Below, piece by piece: positions 15,718 through 24,047 of a stretch of DNA of 38,708 nucleotides. The stretch spans positions 1 through 38,708 of the IMG/VR virus record IMGVR_UViG_3300031951_000483. The stretch is one strand, 5' to 3'. The stretch's first letter is position 1; the number at the start of each line of letters is the position of its first letter. The stretch is from a virus. The position numbers were made by a program, and so were the translations under genes. The notes under the pieces were generated by a model. That model saw nothing but the letters and a program-made list of their open reading frames with translations, was not told the origin of the DNA and ran no database searches.

Positions 15718-15734
15718 TGTAAGTAATACTTACA
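15718..15734. promoter_or_regulatory. Operator-like palindrome TGTAAGTA-A-TACTTACA
   Basis: A perfect 8-bp inverted repeat with one central base lies 48 bases before the ATG at 15783. Size and symmetry resemble a dimeric repressor site. No regulator gene is in the window, so this is tentative. Confidence 0.35.
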
Positions 15735-15782
15735 AATGTATACAAGTTTAAAACACAAACAACAAAAAACAGGCATATAAAA

Positions 15783-16937
15783 ATGGCATTGTATAATATT
15801 AATCAAATTCTTAAAGGCGCTAGAAATAGTGGCGGCTTAAAGACTTATAATCAAGCTTCTGTAGTAACTAAACCAACTGCAGCTATTGCTGGTACTACAA
15901 TTACTTTCAGTGGTGGATCAATTGAAGTAGAAGGCAAAGAATATGGTTTCTCTACATTTGATTTCTCTACTTATAGTGCTCTATTAAAACCAGCAACAAC
16001 CTATGTTTTATCTGCTGTTCCAACCTTTGTTGAACCTGCTGATCAAACTGCTGCTGGAGTTGCTGGAGTAAACTATGTAGTTTCTCAAACATCTTTGGGT
16101 GAATCAGTATTAAACTACTTCCTGAATCCTACAGCCATTGCAGCTATTGCAGCTCAAGGTGGATTTGATGCAGTAACTAAGAGAGTTCAATTGGGTACTG
16201 CTAGTGATGCAGACTTCAAAGCATTTTCAATCTATTCAAGTGAAAGAGAGAAGCTTTCAGATCCTAGATATACAGGACAAAGACTTCCTATTTCTGGTAT
16301 TAAATATGTACTGACAGAAGTTACAGCTCAAGATAACTCTTCAAAAACTAATGCTTTATCTACATATACATATAATGACTTTGCAGCTTTTAGAGCAACT
16401 CAAGGAGACATTCCTGCTGAGCCTAAGACCCTTACTTCTGCTGCTGCTATCACAGCATATGAAACACCTTCCAAGACATTCTTGCTTAAGAGAATCTTTG
16501 GTTACACCTCTCTAGCTAATGCAAATGCAAACATTGGTGGAGTAGAAGTTGCTATCTATGATCCTGCTAATGGAGCTTTGTTACTTACACCATTTACTAG
16601 TCCTGTAGGAGTTACATCTGGAACAGCTATTGCTGGCTTAACTCATTATAATGTATTTGAATACTACTACCCTAGTTATATGGAGCCAGGTAATGAAGGT
16701 TTCAAAGACAAAGAACTAAACATTCTATCTGTAAGAGATGCAAGTGGTTTAGGTAGAATTAATCCTATTTATCTTGACAATCCTTTCAATATTCAAAGAT
16801 CTGCATTGATGAATGCTGGTGCAAATCCTGCCTTAACTCTTTATAACAATCCTTGTTCACTAGTTAAAGTAACTGTTACCAGTTTAGGTCCTGTTGTTCT
16901 TAGTGCATTAACTCCTTTTTATGATACACTTGTTTAA
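15783..16937 (+). CDS. Putative virion structural protein
   Basis: The 384-residue product is rich in Ala, Thr, Ser, Gly and aromatic residues, with alternating strands (GGSIEVEGKEYGFSTFDFS, TYVLSAVPTFVEP) and no catalytic motif. This is typical of head decoration, head fibre or neck proteins. Codon use is like that of the major capsid gene, with many GCT and GGT codons, suggesting high expression. The start has the A-rich, Shine-Dalgarno-less leader seen at other abundant virion genes (TATAAAAATG). It opens the plus-strand block leading to the sheath gene. I do not recognise the family. Confidence 0.6.
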   Translation: MALYNINQILKGARNSGGLKTYNQASVVTKPTAAIAGTTITFSGGSIEVEGKEYGFSTFDFSTYSALLKPATTYVLSAVPTFVEPADQTAAGVAGVNYVVSQTSLGESVLNYFLNPTAIAAIAAQGGFDAVTKRVQLGTASDADFKAFSIYSSEREKLSDPRYTGQRLPISGIKYVLTEVTAQDNSSKTNALSTYTYNDFAAFRATQGDIPAEPKTLTSAAAITAYETPSKTFLLKRIFGYTSLANANANIGGVEVAIYDPANGALLLTPFTSPVGVTSGTAIAGLTHYNVFEYYYPSYMEPGNEGFKDKELNILSVRDASGLGRINPIYLDNPFNIQRSALMNAGANPALTLYNNPCSLVKVTVTSLGPVVLSALTPFYDTLV

Positions 16938-16976
16938 TACATAACAATTAAACAAAATAGATAGGTAAATAAAAAA

Positions 16977-17633
16977 ATGTTTGATCCTAACATTAGAGTA
17001 AGAGTTATTGCAGACTTTAAATATAGAGATGAGAACTTTGTAGTTGCTAATAGTTATCTAAGTTTTGATATCTATGACAGCACAAAGATCTCTGAACTAG
17101 TAAGTCTTTATAACCCAAACTATTCTCATAAAGAGTTTATTGAACTACCTTCAGTAGACTCTTTACCCTTTCATGTTAAGGAACAACTAACTTCTACATA
17201 TTCTTTAAACAAGCCAAAAGACCAAGATTATACACCAATAGAAAGTAAACCTTTCTATGAAACATTAGGAGATACCTTCTCTCCTTTTGGTACGTCTCCT
17301 CATGAGGATACTACATATGATCCTAAACCTTTAGCTGATAATACATATGAACCAGTAATAGTTGAACCTAAGTTTCCTAATCCTGACTTACAAGAAATCA
17401 AGCCTTCAATTGCTGAAGAAGAAGTAGTTGCTGAGAAAGAAGTAGTTATTAATGTAGAAGAAAAAATTACTCCTGAGTATAGTGCTGCAACTAAGTCTAT
17501 TCTTGCTTTATCTGAAGATCAATTAGAAGATAAAAGTGCTGCTGAAATTAAAAAAGCAGTACTAGAACTAGATAAAGAATATGATTACACCAACAAAGTT
17601 GAAGCAATAAAGTACATAATTAACTTTAAATAA
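16977..17633 (+). CDS. Putative neck/structural protein with C-terminal helical (HeH-like) domain
   Basis: The 218-residue protein has three parts. Residues 1-55 form a small beta domain (IRVRVIADFKYRDENFVVAN). Residues about 75-150 are Pro/Glu/Asp-rich and probably disordered. The C-terminus (about 170-218) is a compact helical unit with LSEDQLEDKSAAEIKKAVLE and YTNKVEAIKYI, like the helix-extension-helix or LEM-type units at the ends of several phage proteins. Function is unknown. It is placed between a virion protein and a large neck-region protein, ending two bases before the next ATG. Confidence 0.55.
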   Translation: MFDPNIRVRVIADFKYRDENFVVANSYLSFDIYDSTKISELVSLYNPNYSHKEFIELPSVDSLPFHVKEQLTSTYSLNKPKDQDYTPIESKPFYETLGDTFSPFGTSPHEDTTYDPKPLADNTYEPVIVEPKFPNPDLQEIKPSIAEEEVVAEKEVVINVEEKITPEYSAATKSILALSEDQLEDKSAAEIKKAVLELDKEYDYTNKVEAIKYIINFK

Positions 17634-17635
17634 CA

Positions 17636-19585
17636 ATGAATTTTGCACAAGACATTCAATCAAGTCTTGATAATTTCAACTTTATAAGACTAGTAAGGCC
17701 TCTATGTGTACTAACACAAGGGGCCTCTAGTTTTCTTAGTGATGATGATATTATCTTTCAAGGACTTCAACAGTTTAATAATATTGGACTTGTGTTATCT
17801 GCAGCAAAAGATAGAGATAACACACAGCTATTTAAACTACCAACAACATATGAAGCAGTATTAAATTTAATACTAGACTCAGAATATAGCTCTGGTTTAT
17901 TAAATGTGGCTGCTGAATTAACTGCTGCTAACATAATTAGATCTTTACCTATTGATGGCTCATTAAAGCTTATAGAGAGAGGTAATGCATTAGAAACTAG
18001 AGCGTATTCTAACCTTGATAGGATTGTATTTCTATATACAACAGCAGTATCTTCTTTATCTTCTGATATCTCTATTAATACTAATAGTGATTTCTTCTTC
18101 TTTGCTCCAGATATAAATAGAGACACTATATTAGAAACACAATTTGATGTTGGTTTAGAAGTAGAACCTATTAAACTTAGTGGTGTAAAAACTGTTGAAA
18201 TACTTACAGTTAAGCCTAATGAGATAGCTTTTATATACTTTAATGTATTGAAGTCTGAACCAGGAACACCACCACTATTAAATGAAGGAGTTACTGTAGT
18301 TAATAACAATCAAGATATAGAAAGTTTTATATATCAACTATCCTCTGATATTAATACTCTATGTACTAATGTTTATACAAGTGGCACTGCTGTATACCCT
18401 TTTTCAAATTTAATAGCTGAACCTACAAGAACAAGAAACGTTGACTCTTCTGTATCACTTAAGAAGTCAAACTTTTATAAAGACACCACTACATTCTTAA
18501 ATAAAATAGCTACATTCAGTCTAAGAACATTTAGTGTTTACTTAGAGTTTGCTGCCAGAAGATTATCAACAATAGTATCTAGAGAAGCAATAACAATTAG
18601 ACCTTTAACTATACACAAGGCAGCTTTAGTATCTCCATATACATCATATAGAGGTGCTTATAAGGTTAATGTTGTATATGCAATTGGAGATATAGTTGTA
18701 TATAATGATCAAGGATATAAAGCACTTACAGTACCTCCTCTAGCAAGTATAACTAATCCAACTCACTGGGAGTTATTAGATTTATCAGCAGTTAACTATA
18801 CATCTAATGAACTTATAATTAGAAAGTCAACATACATAAAGAATTATATAGAAGGTCTATTAGTTGGTAAACAAAGCTCTAGCTTTTTTAACTATCAATC
18901 ATTACAACAAGAAGGACCTTTATCAGCAATTGTAGATGTAAATAAAGGAACTACATCATCTGCATCTGCAGTAACAACTGGAAAGACTACAATTGATCAC
19001 AAAGTTGAAATAGATACATTCTACTTTAGCTATTCTGATCCTTTAAATCCCTTCTGTACAGTAGCTGGTAATTTATCATTTAGGATATCTACAATGCCAG
19101 AAGGTGCGCCTTGGAAGACAGTAGCAATAGCCTTAGGTGATCAGCCAGAAGATGTAGCATTTAAACTAGTTCAAGGAATCTTAGACTATAGAATAGCAGA
19201 AGATACTAAAGTTGTTGGAGCACAGATATACAAAGATGCAGTATATATTAATGCATATAAAATAACTAATCCAGAAGTAAAGATAGTAGTAGATGTTAAG
19301 TTTGAAGGAGTTGAAGGTATAACAGTAGCTTCCTATTATCACTTGGTCGCACCTGCTTTAACCTCTTTCAGTGCAGCTCCTAGATCTGTTGCAATTACAA
19401 CAATATTAAGAATATTAGGATCTACCTCCTTATTATCAGAGCTACTTCCTCCTAGTGTAGGAGCATCTACAGTTAACTTAGGAGTTAATAAGGCTAGTAA
19501 AATGTCTAAAGTACAAGATAAGATAGGAATGTTAAATGATGTAATAGGATCACAATATGTTTGGAATAGATCAAATATGTATTAA
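17636..19585 (+). CDS. Large virion protein with inserted carbohydrate-binding-type module
   Basis: The 649-residue protein is in the neck/connector position, two genes ahead of the sheath. At residues about 338-382 a module reads YRGAYKVNVVYAIGDIVVYN then GYKALTVPP and THWELLD. It is close in pattern to the chitin-binding-like (CBM5/12) units found in phage fibres and neck proteins, with aromatic, GD-x-V, Y-x-A and final W positions kept. The flanking parts are mixed alpha/beta with an early helix-rich stretch, and are not recognised. The last 29 bases overlap the next gene in another frame. It could be a neck or collar protein that also touches surface sugars. Confidence 0.55.
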   Translation: MNFAQDIQSSLDNFNFIRLVRPLCVLTQGASSFLSDDDIIFQGLQQFNNIGLVLSAAKDRDNTQLFKLPTTYEAVLNLILDSEYSSGLLNVAAELTAANIIRSLPIDGSLKLIERGNALETRAYSNLDRIVFLYTTAVSSLSSDISINTNSDFFFFAPDINRDTILETQFDVGLEVEPIKLSGVKTVEILTVKPNEIAFIYFNVLKSEPGTPPLLNEGVTVVNNNQDIESFIYQLSSDINTLCTNVYTSGTAVYPFSNLIAEPTRTRNVDSSVSLKKSNFYKDTTTFLNKIATFSLRTFSVYLEFAARRLSTIVSREAITIRPLTIHKAALVSPYTSYRGAYKVNVVYAIGDIVVYNDQGYKALTVPPLASITNPTHWELLDLSAVNYTSNELIIRKSTYIKNYIEGLLVGKQSSSFFNYQSLQQEGPLSAIVDVNKGTTSSASAVTTGKTTIDHKVEIDTFYFSYSDPLNPFCTVAGNLSFRISTMPEGAPWKTVAIALGDQPEDVAFKLVQGILDYRIAEDTKVVGAQIYKDAVYINAYKITNPEVKIVVDVKFEGVEGITVASYYHLVAPALTSFSAAPRSVAITTILRILGSTSLLSELLPPSVGASTVNLGVNKASKMSKVQDKIGMLNDVIGSQYVWNRSNMY

Positions 19586-20228
19586 TATAGCTCAACAAAT
19601 AGCTAGTCATCCTTTAATACTTGCAAACCTAATAGAAAATCCTATAACTGGATTAAAGATACCTATATCTAGTTTTAGACTATATGGCGGTATTGAGACA
19701 AGTAATGATACATTAGCCTGTGCAGTTTATCCTGCCCCTGTTAACTCTTTAACTGCTAAGAGTGCAACATCTCAAACAGCTACTATGGTATATAAGCCTT
19801 ATACATTAGGACAAGAAACAGATGAAGTAATGTCAATGATTCATATTAGTTTTTATTATAACAGTGTAACTGCTGGTGCTCAGTCAACGCCTATAATACT
19901 ACAAAATATGCCCACACAATTACCCATAACTAATGATGAAATAGTTATAGAAAATAGTATAAACATAGAATTATACACTGATGTAGCAATGCATATATTA
20001 AGTCAATGTACTGAATTATTAAGACTAATTATATATGACATTAAATTACCTTGGACTAATTCTAAAATTGAATTATTAAGGTCTTCTTTTATCGGTGGTG
20101 AGTGGGAAAAGAATCCTTATTTCAAGGAAGCTATGACAGCTTGTTTAATTACAACCTACCCACCAAAAGCATCAAAACTTAGTACAACTATAAATAATAT
20201 AAACTATAAAATCAATGAGAGTTCCTGA
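19557..20228 (+). CDS. Putative tail completion/terminator protein
   Basis: The 223-residue protein is encoded directly before the sheath gene, where myophages commonly encode a head-tail connector or tail terminator. Segments such as LIENPITGLKIPISSFRLYG and the middle strand MIHISFYYNSV are compatible with that mixed alpha/beta class, but no decisive motif is visible. The start overlaps the preceding gene by 29 bases and has AGGA about 9 bases upstream. The end overlaps the sheath gene by 14 bases. These overlaps point to coupled translation of connector and sheath. Confidence 0.5.
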   Translation: MFGIDQICINIAQQIASHPLILANLIENPITGLKIPISSFRLYGGIETSNDTLACAVYPAPVNSLTAKSATSQTATMVYKPYTLGQETDEVMSMIHISFYYNSVTAGAQSTPIILQNMPTQLPITNDEIVIENSINIELYTDVAMHILSQCTELLRLIIYDIKLPWTNSKIELLRSSFIGGEWEKNPYFKEAMTACLITTYPPKASKLSTTINNINYKINESS

Positions 20229-22977
20229 AGTTATTTTTAACGAGACTCCTAGCTTAGGCGCACCAATTAATACTGATGCTTCTAACAGAGTCGCTATTGT
20301 AGGTGAATTCACAAGAGGACCAATAAACACTGTTCTGTTATCTGAATTTAGAGATTTTGCCAGAATATATGGATATGATACAGGTATTGCTAACCTATCT
20401 TTCCAAGCAGCTTATGATCAAGGAGCTAGAGAATTTGGTATAAAAAGAGTAATTGGAAGATCACAGTCTCCTAAAGTTGATTTATATGTTGGTGGAGTTG
20501 CTACAAAAGCTAACACTCTAACTGTCAACTTAAAGTTTGTAGGTCAACCAGTAAGTACAACAACAAGCTTTATTGAAACATTTATTGCTGCTGAAGGTAG
20601 TTACACTGGCAATGTAGATAAAAGATACTTGTTTAAAGTAACACAAGGTCCTATCACCTTAAATGCTACTTATAATCAAGCAACATCTGCATCTACAATT
20701 ACAACATCAATTGCCAACGCTGAAAAGATTGTAATCGGGTCTAAAATTGCTAGTACAGATTCTGGTGTTTTGACTTTACCAACAACAACTACTGTAACAG
20801 GTGTTAATCCTCTAACTGGAGTTGTAACATTATCTGCTCCTTTAGTTACTGCGGTAGCTGGATATGGAGGATTTACTCTTACCAACAAAGCAACACTAAA
20901 GTGGGTAGCTTTACCTATTGATCAGTATCCATTCTTATACAACATTCCTACGGTAAACTGGGGTAATGACAGTGCTGATGTACCTACATATGTAGACACA
21001 CTTTCAGCCACAATAACTGGTGGAGTTATAGGAACCGCTTTAGATTTAACTACAGATGCTGGAATTGTAAAATTAATTGCAGAAGGTATCTCATTAAAAT
21101 TTAGTACAACTGGCATTCCAATTGAATTATATCCTGGAGATTCATTCACAGTAAGAGCTAACTCTGCTGAGTATTATATTCCTATTGCTGAAGGTGCAAC
21201 CGCTTCAGATGTTATCAACAACATTCAAGACATAACTGGTGGAGTTTCACCTATTGGTATTGTTGATAGATTACCTTCAGAAGCTGGTGCAAGAATCTAT
21301 TTATCAGAAGATATTGTTGGTCAACCTCTAGAATTCTTTGACCTAGAAGATCCAGATAGAGTAACTATTTCTAGTGGTTATAGCTTATGGATTGACTTAA
21401 ATGAGCCTGATGGACAAGTAGTTACAACTGGTTCAGCAACCTCTGGCGGTGTAACTTTAACTGTTGCAGATGCTACAAACATTGCAATTGATTCAATTGT
21501 TGTTGGTACAAGTATCATTCAAGGAACTACAGTTATTAACAAAGTAGGTAATGTTCTTACATTAAGTGATCCAGTCTCTGCAAACATTGTAAGTGGAACT
21601 GTAACATTCAATAACTTGAATGGTATAAACTTTAGTAATTACGGCCCATTAAATAAGACTGGCTTCTCTTCAACATCTAATAGTGCAAGAAACGCCTTCT
21701 TAACTCTATACAGTGCTGATGGCTATCCTTTAGTTAGATTTACTGCTCTTAGTCCTGGACAATGGGGAAATAACTTATCTATTAGTGTAAATAGTACTGG
21801 TTCAAGTAAGTTCTCTGTAACTATTGAAGATGCAAATACTAACACTAATGATAAACAAGTTGAGTCATTCAATGTAGATCTATTAAGAGACGTTGCAAGT
21901 GATGGAACTATTAACTCAATTGGCTCCTCATATGTTAGAGCTGATTACATTCCAGTTACAACTGGTAGCAATTTATTCCCTGCTCAAATTGTAACTAGAA
22001 CACCCCAAAGGCTAGCTCCTGCTAATCCATTCATTACAAGTGTAACTGACATTAGAAATCCTTTATATGTAGGTAATGCTAAACTATCTGGTCTATTCTT
22101 AAAGAAAGGTTATGATGGTCCCCTACCAACAGAAGAAGATTATATTGCAGCTATTAAGTCTTTAGCAGAAGAAAGAGTAAACTTTATTGTTGTTGCTAGT
22201 GAACTAGGTGCTATGCCAGCAGTAAGACAAGCTCAACTATCTGTTGCTAACAACAGTGGTGAATTAGAAGGTAGAAAGTTAGCTATTCTTACATCTACTA
22301 GAAACTTAACTCCCGGTCTTGCAAGAACAGAAACAGCAGGTATTAACACTGAAAGAGGGGTTTATATTGGTGGTTGGGCAACCTATGGTGGTGGTTCTAA
22401 CATTGGTAGATTTACAGTACCACTTGCAGCTTTTTATGCTGGTAAGTTAGCCGCTATTCCTGAGAATATTAGCCCTGCTGCTAGAACAAGTGCAGGATCT
22501 ATTCAAGGAATCATAGAAGCAGATACTGATGGTTATAGATCTATTAGTGCTAAACAACTATTCATTGATGCTAAGGTTGACTTGATTGCAATTGACCCTG
22601 CTTTATCTGGTTACTTTGTAGTACAAGGTAGGACAATGACAGACACAATTGGTAAGAACCAAATCTCAATTGTAAGAGTTAATGACAAGATTAGAAAAGA
22701 TATCTTCTTCAATCTTCAAAGCTATAAAGGAGAACCTAATACTAGAACTATTAGAACTAAGATAGCTGCTGCTATTTCTGCTTATATGAATTTACAAACC
22801 AGAAGTAACTTTATTGTTTCTTATGATCAACCTCAAATTGATGAAAGCAATAATCCAGCAGAAGCCTATTACAGTGGTATATTAAACATCTCTTTAAGTT
22901 ATAGACCAACAGCTCCTATTGAAAGAATTGTAGTCACTTTAACAAGAGATGTATCTGGTAATGTCTCACTAAGTTAA
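20215..22977 (+). CDS. Contractile tail sheath protein, enlarged
   Basis: The sheath surrounds the tail tube and contracts to drive it through the cell envelope. The N-terminus (RVAIVGEFTRGPINTVLLSE, residues 25-44, then FQAAYDQGAREFGIKRVIGR) is typical of the family. So are the C-terminal parts: SLAEERVNFIVV, a Gly/Ala-rich stretch, and SPAARTSAGSIQGI through the strand-rich end ISLSYRPTAPIERIVVTLTR. At 920 residues it is longer than T4 gp18 (659). Part of the extra length is two related beta modules at about 149-224 and 402-466, with a VTLTVADATNIAIDSIVV and LTLSDPVSANIVSGTVTF pattern like surface-display repeats of fibres. The gene is coupled by overlap to the connector gene, and the tube gene follows after 28 bases. 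Confidence 0.93.
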   Translation: MRVPEVIFNETPSLGAPINTDASNRVAIVGEFTRGPINTVLLSEFRDFARIYGYDTGIANLSFQAAYDQGAREFGIKRVIGRSQSPKVDLYVGGVATKANTLTVNLKFVGQPVSTTTSFIETFIAAEGSYTGNVDKRYLFKVTQGPITLNATYNQATSASTITTSIANAEKIVIGSKIASTDSGVLTLPTTTTVTGVNPLTGVVTLSAPLVTAVAGYGGFTLTNKATLKWVALPIDQYPFLYNIPTVNWGNDSADVPTYVDTLSATITGGVIGTALDLTTDAGIVKLIAEGISLKFSTTGIPIELYPGDSFTVRANSAEYYIPIAEGATASDVINNIQDITGGVSPIGIVDRLPSEAGARIYLSEDIVGQPLEFFDLEDPDRVTISSGYSLWIDLNEPDGQVVTTGSATSGGVTLTVADATNIAIDSIVVGTSIIQGTTVINKVGNVLTLSDPVSANIVSGTVTFNNLNGINFSNYGPLNKTGFSSTSNSARNAFLTLYSADGYPLVRFTALSPGQWGNNLSISVNSTGSSKFSVTIEDANTNTNDKQVESFNVDLLRDVASDGTINSIGSSYVRADYIPVTTGSNLFPAQIVTRTPQRLAPANPFITSVTDIRNPLYVGNAKLSGLFLKKGYDGPLPTEEDYIAAIKSLAEERVNFIVVASELGAMPAVRQAQLSVANNSGELEGRKLAILTSTRNLTPGLARTETAGINTERGVYIGGWATYGGGSNIGRFTVPLAAFYAGKLAAIPENISPAARTSAGSIQGIIEADTDGYRSISAKQLFIDAKVDLIAIDPALSGYFVVQGRTMTDTIGKNQISIVRVNDKIRKDIFFNLQSYKGEPNTRTIRTKIAAAISAYMNLQTRSNFIVSYDQPQIDESNNPAEAYYSGILNISLSYRPTAPIERIVVTLTRDVSGNVSLS

Positions 22978-23005
22978 CAACAAATAGTAAAATATAGTAT
23001 AAAAA

Positions 23006-23800
23006 ATGTTAGATATTTATCAAGCTCCGATTAATAATGTAGGATTAGATCCTATGCAAGGTTTTGACGTTGCAGCTTGGATGCAAGATGCAGCTTCAGG
23101 TCAAATTGCATTGTTTGGCGACTTTCAGTCTATTACCTTAACAATCAGAGATAGTACAGAAACCTATTTACCTTTGGGTACTAGGTTTCCAGTATATCTA
23201 AATGGTGAAGTTCAAATAGCATTTGTTATTGAACAAGGTCTGGTTGACATGAACTTCTTACAAAGAACCTTTGGCGTTCAAAACATGAGTAGAGAACAAC
23301 TTGTAACTAGAGGTCCTAGATTTCAACTTACTTGGGACGTATCAGCATATGAATTAAATAAAAACTATGCTGGTATTGCCAACAGTGGAACAAGCCAAGC
23401 TGGTAAAACTCCTGGTAACTCCAACTATGATATCTATAGATTAGGTGGTACTTCCTTCAATCAAATTGTTGGTGGTAACAACCAGTCTTATGTATCTAAT
23501 AAGTTAAAAGGAGTTAACGGTTCACAAGCTTCTTATGACAAACCAGTGCCAGTTGCACAAGGTAGATATGAACTACAAAGATGCAAAATAGACTCTCTAT
23601 CAGTTGGTATCATGCCTGGTAGAAGAGTTATAGCACAACGTTGGGAGGGTGTTGCTGAGGGAATTAGATTCATTCCTGAGACACTTCAAAACTTTAGAGA
23701 TAATGCTGCTGTTGGGCCTTCATTTAATGGTAGTAATACTCTTAGTACTGCTAATCCATCGGCCATTCCAAGCGGTCCTCTTAAAGCTCAAATATTCTAA
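23006..23800 (+). CDS. Tail tube protein
   Basis: The 264-residue protein follows the sheath gene, the standard order. The segment GDFQSITLTIRDSTETYLPLG and the later FVIEQGLVDMNFLQRTFGV resemble tube subunits of contractile tails, which form stacked hexamers around the DNA channel. Residues 112-190 include a Gly/Asn/Ser-rich loop longer than usual (GNSNYDIYRLGG and following). The leader is A-rich without Shine-Dalgarno (GTATAAAAAATG). The gene is followed by a strong terminator, so head-to-tube genes form a transcription unit separate from the baseplate genes. Confidence 0.88.
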   Translation: MLDIYQAPINNVGLDPMQGFDVAAWMQDAASGQIALFGDFQSITLTIRDSTETYLPLGTRFPVYLNGEVQIAFVIEQGLVDMNFLQRTFGVQNMSREQLVTRGPRFQLTWDVSAYELNKNYAGIANSGTSQAGKTPGNSNYDIYRLGGTSFNQIVGGNNQSYVSNKLKGVNGSQASYDKPVPVAQGRYELQRCKIDSLSVGIMPGRRVIAQRWEGVAEGIRFIPETLQNFRDNAAVGPSFNGSNTLSTANPSAIPSGPLKAQIF

Positions 23801-23825
23801 TTTAAAAGAATATAAATAGTATAAT

Positions 23826-23861
23826 AAAAAGCTGTGTTAATATAAAGACACAGCTTTTTTT
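23826..23861 (+). terminator. Intrinsic terminator after the tube gene
   Basis: A 12-bp stem (23826-23837 with 23848-23859; AAAAAGCTGTGT arm) has a 10-base loop and seven T's. It lies 25 bases after the tube stop. Confidence 0.88.
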
Positions 23862-23975
23862 ATTAAGTATATAATATAACAAAATTCAAACGTACCTTAG
23901 ATCCTAAAGATGGTTTTGGGATATATTTATAATATAAACACTATAATTTATAATTAAGCATACAAATATATAACT

Positions 23976-24012
23976 AAAAAAGCTGTACTATAGTAATATA
24001 CACAGCTTTTTT
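23976..24012 (+). terminator. Second, near-identical terminator hairpin
   Basis: An 11-bp stem (AAAAAAGCTGT, 23976-23986, with 24002-24012) and T-run nearly duplicates the hairpin 150 bases upstream. The gap between them (23862-23975) is non-coding apart from a short frame reading TLDPKDGFGIYL that ends at a stop. The hub gene begins 36 bases later, so either read-through or a promoter in the gap must supply the baseplate operon. Confidence 0.8.
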
Positions 24013-24047
24013 AATATGTACATAAACATTATATAAAGGGATAATAC

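Noticed and set aside
17767-18309. Minus-strand 180-residue frame opposite the neck-region protein
   Set aside because: It is antisense to a well-supported gene. No ribosome site or motif is visible.
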